Assembly: GCA_007279945.1 (NCBI GenBank)
Contig: QYPG01000024.1
Coordinates: 1-40,350 of the forward strand
DNA from: Streptomycetaceae bacterium
GTDB lineage: Bacteria > Actinomycetota > Actinomycetes > Nanopelagicales > Nanopelagicaceae
Length of the DNA stretch: 40,350 nt
Direction: 5' to 3'
Part shown: positions 35,191 through 40,350 of the stretch, one piece after another
How positions within the stretch are numbered: the first letter of the stretch is position 1
Layout: each line of letters starts with the position of its first letter
Translations under genes and position numbers: made by a program
The notes under the pieces: model-generated
The model's input: only the letters and a program-made list of their open reading frames with translations
What the model was told of the DNA's origin: nothing
The model's database searches: none

Positions 35191-36329
35191 AGCAGACCCA
35201 GGGTTTTTGTTGAGAGTAAACCAAGGACTTCCCGCTGTTCGGCGGGCGCGCTATAGGCAGCGATGATGCCGCCCTTTCCATCAAAAGTAAGTAAAAGCGG
35301 ACGGGCAGACTTTGGCTTCCATTTGGCAATCTGTGGAATCGGTCCAGTAGATGCAAAAAAAGCAAATGCTGAGCCAGAAGTGAATGCCGGTCCAGATGAT
35401 GCAAAACGATAAGTCCATGTCGGGACGTATGTCGTAGAAAATTTAGTGATTGCTGATTCAATTTTATTGTCGGAAATAATTTCACCACCAAGTAAAAGTG
35501 ATGAACTAGCACTATTCCAATTTCGAGACGCCTTAGCTGCTGAGCTGCGCACGACTGAGATTATTGCTGCAGACTTTGAAATTTTAACTATAACTCCATC
35601 GGTAATACCTACTAATTTCTTTCCATTGAGAACCTCTGAACTTGATCCAACAACAGTTAATGAGCCATCGGAATGTCGCACAACTGAATCCAAAGTGGTC
35701 GACGCCTTTCCAATGGTCAAAGCTTTACTAAACTCCCCTGCCAAATCACTATTGACTACAAAACCTGCACTTCCTTTTTCAGTTGAAGTGATCCCGACAA
35801 GAGTAACTCCACTCTTATCGATAGCTAGTGAAGTGATTACTACTGGCTGTGCAGGTTGCAAAATATACGTGCTCAATGCATGCGTACTTTGTTCTATTTT
35901 CCATAGAACTACATCTCGTAAACTATTATCTAAATCTTCTGGGATCGAATTTACCTTATCAGGGTTAAGTGGAGTCGCGTTAGGCGATGGAGTTGGACTT
36001 TGTAGGGGTTGCGAAATTGAGCCTGTAATCCAAATATTTCCCGCACTATCTGGCGTTGCGGCGGTGGCAATCGAATGCAGCTGTGGATCTAAATCTATTT
36101 TCCATAGTTCTTCACCTAGAAAGTTCACTGCCCGGACGTAAGATTTATCTAGTTTTGTACCATAAACGATAATTGAAGTACTTGTTGCAACTACGCCGCT
36201 GATTTCATCGACATTACCAACTGTCGCTACTAGCTTTAAATCTTTTACTGCTATTTGTGTGGGTGCGGCGGTGCTCATTGATGTAAATAGAAGAGACGTG
36301 ATAAAAATAAGTGAGATTAAGCGCTTCAC
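35142..36329 (-). CDS. Secreted protein of unknown function, beta-propeller-like
   Basis: 395 residues, not recognised as a named family. It begins with a signal peptide (MKRLISLIFITSLLFTSMST, cleavage around residue 21-22). The body is beta-rich with repeated units of the form SGVVATSTSIIVYG, AGNIWITGS, SGVTLVGITS, DGSLTVVGSSS, as in PQQ/YVTN-type propellers. Pro/Ser-rich LQSPTPSPNATPLNPD (about 109-124) looks like an exposed loop. No cysteine pair or catalytic motif was found; a lone Cys lies near the C-terminus. The GTG start (36329) overlaps the proC TGA (GTGA) and has AGGA six bases upstream, so it is cotranscribed with proC. Its 3' end overlaps the COX24-like frame. The role is unknown. 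Confidence 0.8.
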   Translation of the reverse strand: MKRLISLIFITSLLFTSMSTAAPTQIAVKDLKLVATVGNVDEISGVVATSTSIIVYGTKLDKSYVRAVNFLGEELWKIDLDPQLHSIATAATPDSAGNIWITGSISQPLQSPTPSPNATPLNPDKVNSIPEDLDNSLRDVVLWKIEQSTHALSTYILQPAQPVVITSLAIDKSGVTLVGITSTEKGSAGFVVNSDLAGEFSKALTIGKASTTLDSVVRHSDGSLTVVGSSSEVLNGKKLVGITDGVIVKISKSAAIISVVRSSAAKASRNWNSASSSLLLGGEIISDNKIESAITKFSTTYVPTWTYRFASSGPAFTSGSAFAFFASTGPIPQIAKWKPKSARPLLLTFDGKGGIIAAYSAPAEQREVLGLLSTKTLGLLCVSASKELVSIFSLK

Positions 36330-37123
36330 GCTAGTTCCTGCGAGCGATCGCGCGCCGCTTTCATGGCTTTGGCCACGATCATAGATAACTCACTACTTTC
36401 AAAGGAGTGCAAAGCTGCCGCAGTCGTGCCATTAGGGCTGGTAACATTTTCGCGCAGAGTTGTTGCAGATTTTCCTGAGGTCTCAAGGAGTTTAGCTGCA
36501 CCGATAATTGTCTGATTAGTCAGTGTTGTCGCATCCTCCAAAGAAAGTCCAAGCTCTTGAGCACCGGCAACCATGGCCTCAACAAATCTAAAGAAATAGG
36601 CAGGACCTGATCCACTAGTTGCAGTCACTGCATCCTGTAAATCCTCTGGCACCTCAATAACTGTGCCCGTTGCTGCTAGGAATTTCGTTACAAACTCCCT
36701 TTGTACACCGCTGACACCTGCGCCAACTGATATTGCCGCCATGCCCGCGCCAACAATGGTGGCAGTGTTTGGCATTACGCGAATCACTGGGTTCTGGACT
36801 CGCGCTGAAATGAAATCAATTCTTTTACCTGCAGCAAAGCTAACAATGACTGCCTGGGGATTAATTGCATCGCGTATATCATCTAAAACTCCAGCCATAT
36901 CCTGAGGCTTTACTACAAGCAAGACAACATCGGCAGAAGTTACGTTGGTTTGAAGATCATCTGAATTAATTCCGTACAACGCGATCAATTCATTTTGGCG
37001 ATCAGCTCGCTTTTCAGAGATTGTTACGCAATTAGCAGCAACACCGCTTGATATAAGCGCTGATATAAGCGCCTCGCCCATTACTCCAGCACCTATTACA
37101 CCAACGCGTATCTGCTGACTCAT
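36326..37123 (-). CDS. proC: Pyrroline-5-carboxylate reductase
   Basis: Final enzyme of proline synthesis: reduces pyrroline-5-carboxylate with NAD(P)H. 265 residues. The Rossmann motif is VGVIGAGVMGEAL (GxGxxG at 11-16). Next come VLLVVKPQDM and VIRVMPNTATIVGAGMAAI, then the family signature in the helical dimer domain: VTATSGSGPAYFFRFVEAM, with NVTSPNGTTAAALHSFE downstream. TACGCT lies exactly 6 bases before the ATG and there is no Shine-Dalgarno, so the message is probably leaderless. It is divergent from the Cys-rich gene and first of a proC-secreted protein unit. Confidence 0.97.
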   Translation of the reverse strand: MSQQIRVGVIGAGVMGEALISALISSGVAANCVTISEKRADRQNELIALYGINSDDLQTNVTSADVVLLVVKPQDMAGVLDDIRDAINPQAVIVSFAAGKRIDFISARVQNPVIRVMPNTATIVGAGMAAISVGAGVSGVQREFVTKFLAATGTVIEVPEDLQDAVTATSGSGPAYFFRFVEAMVAGAQELGLSLEDATTLTNQTIIGAAKLLETSGKSATTLRENVTSPNGTTAAALHSFESSELSMIVAKAMKAARDRSQELA

Positions 37124-37129
37124 TGTGCA

Positions 37130-37135
37130 AGCGTA
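37130..37135 (-). promoter_or_regulatory. -10-like TACGCT for proC
   Basis: The minus-strand TACGCT is followed by TGCACA and the proC ATG at 37123, exactly 6 bases. It fits the window-wide leaderless pattern. Confidence 0.45.
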
Positions 37136-37148
37136 CCTGTTAAGCGTG

Positions 37149-37154
37149 TAGGCT
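37149..37154 (+). promoter_or_regulatory. -10-like TAGGCT for the Cys-rich gene
   Basis: TAGGCT ends 8 bases before ATG 37163 in the 39-bp divergent gap shared with proC. A leaderless or very short leader transcript is likely. No clear -35. Confidence 0.38.
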
Positions 37155-37162
37155 CTGCGACT

Positions 37163-37981
37163 ATGTCGGAACTAAAGCCAGGTTTTGCGCGTGATTGGGT
37201 TGAATTTACTGACCCACATAATGAAGAAGAAATATTTAAGTGCGACTTAACCTGGTTGACCTCTTATTGGACCTGTATCTATGGCGATGGCTGCCAAGGC
37301 GTATTTAAAAGCCAACCAGATGCGGGTTGCTGCACTGAAGGCGCCATGTATACCGATGAAGAAGATGAAGCACGTACTGATAAAGCGGCGGCCTACTTAA
37401 CTCCCGATATGTGGCAGTTTTACTCTGAAGCACGTCCAAAGAAGCCTGGAGCAAAACTTCGGATTTCAGAAAAAGATGAAGACGGTGAGCGAAAGACTCG
37501 TCGCGTAGAAGATGGGTGCATCTTCTTAAACCGCAAAGGCTACGAGGCTGAAGGTTTTACCGGATCATTTGGCTGCGTTTTGCATCACCTTGCTATTAAA
37601 GAGAATAAACATTTCGTAGATACCAAACCAGATGTGTGCTGGCAGTTACCGTTACGCCGTAGTTTTGAAACTCGTGAAGTTGGCGAGCGCGAATACTCCG
37701 TCACTGTTATTGGCGAATATGAGCGCCTTGTATGGGGCGATGGTGGCGAGGACTTTGATTGGTACTGCACCAGCAATCCCGATGCTCATGTCGGTAAAGA
37801 GCCAGTTTATATTTCAAATAAATATGAGCTTCAAAAACTTATGGGTGAGGGCCCTTACGCTGAGTTAGCGCGCATGTGCGATCAACGTATGGCGGGAATC
37901 CGTGATGCCCAAGCCCGATCGCTGCCACTATTTGTGATTCAGCATCCAGCAACGCTGGCTGCGGCAAAAAGTCAGTCCTAA
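37163..37981 (+). CDS. Cysteine-rich protein of unknown function
   Basis: 272 residues, soluble, no signal peptide. It has ten cysteines in a non-random order: Cys27, Cys38 and Cys44 (CIYGDGC), the pair Cys56-57 (DAGCCTEG), Cys119 (EDGCIFLN), Cys138 (GSFGCVLHHLA), Cys159, Cys202 and Cys239. The early C..C..C..CC followed by a spaced C and GCxLH recalls the YkgJ/DUF3109 type of cysteine cluster thought to bind zinc or iron-sulfur, but I am not sure of the family. The opening (SELKPGFARDWVEFTDP) looks like a conserved actinobacterial start. The gene runs 16 bp ahead of radA on the same strand, which may or may not mean a repair link. Confidence 0.78.
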   Translation: MSELKPGFARDWVEFTDPHNEEEIFKCDLTWLTSYWTCIYGDGCQGVFKSQPDAGCCTEGAMYTDEEDEARTDKAAAYLTPDMWQFYSEARPKKPGAKLRISEKDEDGERKTRRVEDGCIFLNRKGYEAEGFTGSFGCVLHHLAIKENKHFVDTKPDVCWQLPLRRSFETREVGEREYSVTVIGEYERLVWGDGGEDFDWYCTSNPDAHVGKEPVYISNKYELQKLMGEGPYAELARMCDQRMAGIRDAQARSLPLFVIQHPATLAAAKSQS

Positions 37982-37985
37982 GTTC

Positions 37986-37991
37986 TAGGCT
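37986..37991 (+). promoter_or_regulatory. -10-like TAGGCT for radA
   Basis: TAGGCT lies in the 16-bp gap after the Cys-rich gene and is followed by CTACCC and ATG 37998, exactly 6 bases. It suggests an independent leaderless radA-mutY transcript. No -35 recognised. Confidence 0.45.
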
Positions 37992-37997
37992 CTACCC

Positions 37998-39365
37998 ATG
38001 GCCAAAGTCGAAAAAGATCCCTTCCGCTGCAGTGAGTGCGGATGGACATCCCAAAAATGGGTTGGTCGATGCGGTGAGTGCCAAGCCTGGGGCTGTGTTG
38101 AAGAGCTGGCAGCACCTAAAAAACTCTCGCTAGTTGCCGGACACGTCACACATAAAGCCACACCTATCGGCGATGTCGATCTATCTGCAGCTCACGCTCG
38201 TCCAACAGGCGTATCCGAACTCGATCGTGTTTTGGGTGGTGGGTTAGTTCCAGGAGCGGCGATTTTATTAGCAGGCGAACCCGGAGTTGGAAAATCTACG
38301 TTGCTCTTATCTGTTGCGGCACAAAGTGCCGCTCAAGGAATCTCAGCGCTTTATATCAGTGGTGAAGAGTCAGCGTCCCAAGTACGTTTGCGCGCTGAAC
38401 GTATAAAGGCAATTGATCCCGCATTATTTTTAGCCTCAGAAACCGACTTAGGCGCAGTCATTGCTCATATTGATGCAGTTAAACCTGAGTTAGTGATTAT
38501 TGATTCAATTCAAACTATCGGTAGCTCTACGGCCGATGGATCACCTGGTGGAGTTACACAAGTACGTGAAGTTGCTGGAGCCCTCATCCGAATTTGTAAA
38601 GATCGAGATATCACTCTGCTATTAGTTGGCCATGTAACTAAGGATGGATCAATTGCTGGTCCGCGCTTACTCGAGCACATAGTTGATGTGGTTCTTCAGT
38701 TTGAAGGAGAACGTCACTCACGATTACGTTTGATTCGTGCAATAAAAAACCGTTTTGGGGCATCTGATGAAGTTGGATGTTTTGATTTAAGTGATGTTGG
38801 AATTGAATCTGTTCTCGATCCAACCGGACTCTTTACTTCTCGCCATAGCGAACCAGTACCCGGTACATGCGTAACAGTCACACTTGAAGGCCGACGTCCA
38901 TTGTTGGCTGAGATCCAAGCGCTAGTAAGTCAAGGGCGGGAAAATGACTTTGGAAATGCCCGAAGAGTTGTTTCCGGATTAGATTCAGCCCGAACCTCTA
39001 TGACTTTAGCTGTTCTAGAACTTCGCGCTCATGTTCGAATCGGTGGACGCGATGTATATGCCGCAACAGTTGGGGGCATGAAAATGTCAGAGCCGGCAGC
39101 TGATTTGGCCCTGGCTTTGGCAGTGGCCTCGGCAGCTAAAGCTCTTGCCCTGCCAGCTGATTTAGTTGCCATTGGAGAAGTTGGTCTAGCTGGTGAGATT
39201 CGTAAAGTGAGTGGCGTTAATCGCCGCCTTCAGGAGGCATTTCGCTTAGGTTTTAAAAGGGCATTAGTACCTACTGGATCTGACACCGTAATCGATGGCA
39301 TGGAGATAGTAGAAGTTTCACGCCTTGATCAAGCACTCTCACGGGTAAAAATAACTGGCGAATGA
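37998..39365 (+). CDS. radA: DNA repair protein RadA
   Basis: RecA-like ATPase that drives branch migration in homologous recombination. 455 residues, standard. The N-terminal zinc finger is FRCSECGWTSQKWVGRCGEC (Cys11, 14, 25, 28). Walker A is GEPGVGKST (93-101), Walker B is ELVIIDSIQT, and the RadA-specific KNRFG motif is at 250-254. The C-terminal third is a Lon-protease-like domain (EGRRPLLAEIQALV and AIGEVGLAGEIRKVSGV), lacking proteolytic use in the family. The TGA overlaps the mutY ATG by 4 bp. Confidence 0.97.
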   Translation: MAKVEKDPFRCSECGWTSQKWVGRCGECQAWGCVEELAAPKKLSLVAGHVTHKATPIGDVDLSAAHARPTGVSELDRVLGGGLVPGAAILLAGEPGVGKSTLLLSVAAQSAAQGISALYISGEESASQVRLRAERIKAIDPALFLASETDLGAVIAHIDAVKPELVIIDSIQTIGSSTADGSPGGVTQVREVAGALIRICKDRDITLLLVGHVTKDGSIAGPRLLEHIVDVVLQFEGERHSRLRLIRAIKNRFGASDEVGCFDLSDVGIESVLDPTGLFTSRHSEPVPGTCVTVTLEGRRPLLAEIQALVSQGRENDFGNARRVVSGLDSARTSMTLAVLELRAHVRIGGRDVYAATVGGMKMSEPAADLALALAVASAAKALALPADLVAIGEVGLAGEIRKVSGVNRRLQEAFRLGFKRALVPTGSDTVIDGMEIVEVSRLDQALSRVKITGE

Positions 39366-40213
39366 ACTCGCTTGAAAAACCAATAGTTAACTGGTTTAAA
39401 AAGAATCAACGTGATTTACCATGGCGCAATACATCCGCATGGGGAGTCATGGTCAGCGAATATATGTTGCAACAGACCCCCGTTAATCGAGTTTTACCTA
39501 AGTGGATCGAATGGATGGAGCGCTGGCCAACACCGGCGCATTTAGCACAAGCAACTCCAGCACAGGTAATTACTGCATGGGGACGGCTGGGCTATCCAAG
39601 GCGCGCACTTCGACTACATGGTGCCGCACAAATTATCGCTGAGGATTTTAACAATGAGGTTCCTAGTGATGCTAAAACTCTACAACTACTTCCTGGCATC
39701 GGTGAATATACGGCTGCAGCGATAGCGGCTTTTGCTTTTGAGGAAGCAACCTTGGTGATGGATGTCAATATTAGGCGCTTGCTTGTACGCGTTATAGATG
39801 GTGAAGAAAATCCGAAGCCCACACCAACAGTAAAGGAAAAGAGTTCACGTCAATCATTAATGCCAAACAAGGATGCACATATCTGGGCGGCGGCAACTAT
39901 GGAATTAGGTGCACTCGTATGTACTTCCGCTAATCCAAAGTGTGAACTCTGTCCTGTTATTTCGCAATGTAACTGGCGCAAGAATGGTTATCCAAAAAGT
40001 GAACTTGTTCGGAAATCTCAAGATTGGCATGGCACCGATCGCAAGTGCCGTGGAACAATTGTGCAAGCCTTACGTGAGAATGAGTCTTTAACCGAGAATG
40101 CACTTAAGAAACTCTGGCCAGATGAGTCCCAGGTAGAAAAAGCTCTTAAAACGCTGCTAGACGATGAGTTAATTCAGGCCATTTCGCGCAATCGCTATAG
40201 GCTTCCACAATGA
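39362..40213 (+). CDS. mutY: A/G-specific adenine glycosylase
   Basis: Removes adenine mispaired with 8-oxoguanine or guanine. 283 residues. The catalytic Glu33 is in VSEYMLQQTPVNRV, the HhH motif is LPGIGEYTAAAIAAFAF, and catalytic Asp134 is in LVMDVNIRRLLVR. The 4Fe-4S cluster is Cys187, 194, 197 and 203 (CX6CX2CX5C, exact). After the cluster there is no NUDIX-like 8-oxoG domain; the last ~55 residues (RGTIVQALRENESLTENAL to RNRYRLP) resemble a winged helix, as in actinobacterial MutY. It overlaps radA and the next gene by 4 bp each. Confidence 0.95.
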   Translation: MNSLEKPIVNWFKKNQRDLPWRNTSAWGVMVSEYMLQQTPVNRVLPKWIEWMERWPTPAHLAQATPAQVITAWGRLGYPRRALRLHGAAQIIAEDFNNEVPSDAKTLQLLPGIGEYTAAAIAAFAFEEATLVMDVNIRRLLVRVIDGEENPKPTPTVKEKSSRQSLMPNKDAHIWAAATMELGALVCTSANPKCELCPVISQCNWRKNGYPKSELVRKSQDWHGTDRKCRGTIVQALRENESLTENALKKLWPDESQVEKALKTLLDDELIQAISRNRYRLPQ

Positions 40214-40350
40214 TTCGTGTGGCCGTTAAAGCAGATGCGCCGAAAATTCTGCAGCTAATTAGGGATTTAGCCCTCTACGAAAAAGCTCCCCAAGAGGCCG
40301 TAGCCACCTTGGAACAGGTTGAGCTGACAATCTTTAGCGATAAGCCGAGC
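40210..40350 (+). CDS. GNAT acetyltransferase (partial, N-terminus only)
   Basis: 47 codons to the right edge, starting MIRVAVKADAPKILQLIRDL and continuing ALYEKAPQEAVATLEQVE. This is the typical first strand and helix of GNAT N-acetyltransferases; the spacing LIRDLALYEK with a following VAT is common in diamine/spermidine acetyltransferase-like members. The acetyl-CoA loop lies outside the window, so the substrate class is uncertain. The ATG overlaps the mutY TGA (ATGA), so it is part of the radA-mutY run. Confidence 0.8.
   Translation, partial: MIRVAVKADAPKILQLIRDLALYEKAPQEAVATLEQVELTIFSDKPS

Noticed and set aside
35158-35253. 31-codon plus-strand frame with GAGAG upstream, in the protease/secreted-protein junction
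   Set aside because: It is antisense to the C-terminus of the secreted protein and the COX24-like frame. No recognisable sequence; the purine run is likely chance.
35446-36141. 231-codon open frame on the plus strand, antisense to the secreted protein after proC
   Set aside because: It lies wholly inside a gene with a signal peptide, ribosome site and stop-start coupling. The translated sequence has no recognisable domain and looks like an antisense shadow.
1-40350. tRNA, rRNA, CRISPR, insertion sequence or prophage signals
   Set aside because: None seen by reading both strands: no repeat-spacer arrays, no transposase or integrase frames, no cloverleaf-like segment in the short gaps. Very degenerate elements could be missed without tools.

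Overview
This window reads as a compact, mid-40s %GC (estimated by eye) actinobacterial chromosome segment. It is most like the streamlined freshwater acI/Nanopelagicales lineage. The evidence is actinobacterial gene order (menG upstream of nuoA-N; PGM-TlpA-CcdA-ResB-CcsB as around M. tuberculosis Rv0525-Rv0529; an Rv0862c-type protein near an XPB helicase; proC with a bL38/COX24-like mini-gene as in Rv0500-Rv0500B), low GC for the phylum, very short intergenic gaps and many overlapping gene ends. The lineage is an inference; no rRNA or marker tree was available.

Layout. 1-14701 (minus) is a complete 14-subunit NADH:quinone oxidoreductase operon, nuoA to nuoN; nuoN runs off the left edge. menG (demethylmenaquinone methyltransferase) sits 40 bp upstream on the same strand. 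15511-22110 holds the menaquinone pathway: menF (+), menD-menC-menB (-), menE-menA (+). A small PLDc_N membrane protein ends this block. 22369-26000 (minus) is a System II cytochrome c maturation set (TlpA/ResA-like, CcdA, ResB, CcsB) led by a phosphoglycerate-mutase-family gene. 26671-32387 (+) carries a HAD-IB phosphatase, an Rv0862c-type helicase-associated protein with a WYL-like tail, an M20 peptidase and an XPB-type helicase. 32350-37123 holds a glutaredoxin-like gene, a large secreted HExxH protease, a 33-codon bL38/COX24-like ORF, a secreted protein of unknown function and proC. 37163 to the right edge (+) has a cysteine-rich protein of unknown function, radA, mutY and the start of a GNAT acetyltransferase.

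How it fits together. Complex I passes NADH electrons to the menaquinone made by the men genes. The Ccs/Res proteins mature the c-type cytochromes that take electrons from menaquinol through the bc1 branch. So about two thirds of the window is one respiratory-chain neighbourhood. The right third is DNA repair (XPB, RadA, MutY), redox and proteolysis.

Regulation. Most first genes of transcription units have no Shine-Dalgarno. Instead they have a TAnnnT hexamer exactly 6 nt before the start codon in seven cases, and 8-9 nt in several more. This points to leaderless transcripts and settles several start codons. No stretch over 300 bases lacks a gene; the longest non-coding gaps are roughly 40-75 bases. 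I saw no tRNA, rRNA, CRISPR array, insertion sequence, prophage or convincing intrinsic terminator. Three convergent gene pairs overlap at their 3' ends, leaving no room for a conventional terminator.
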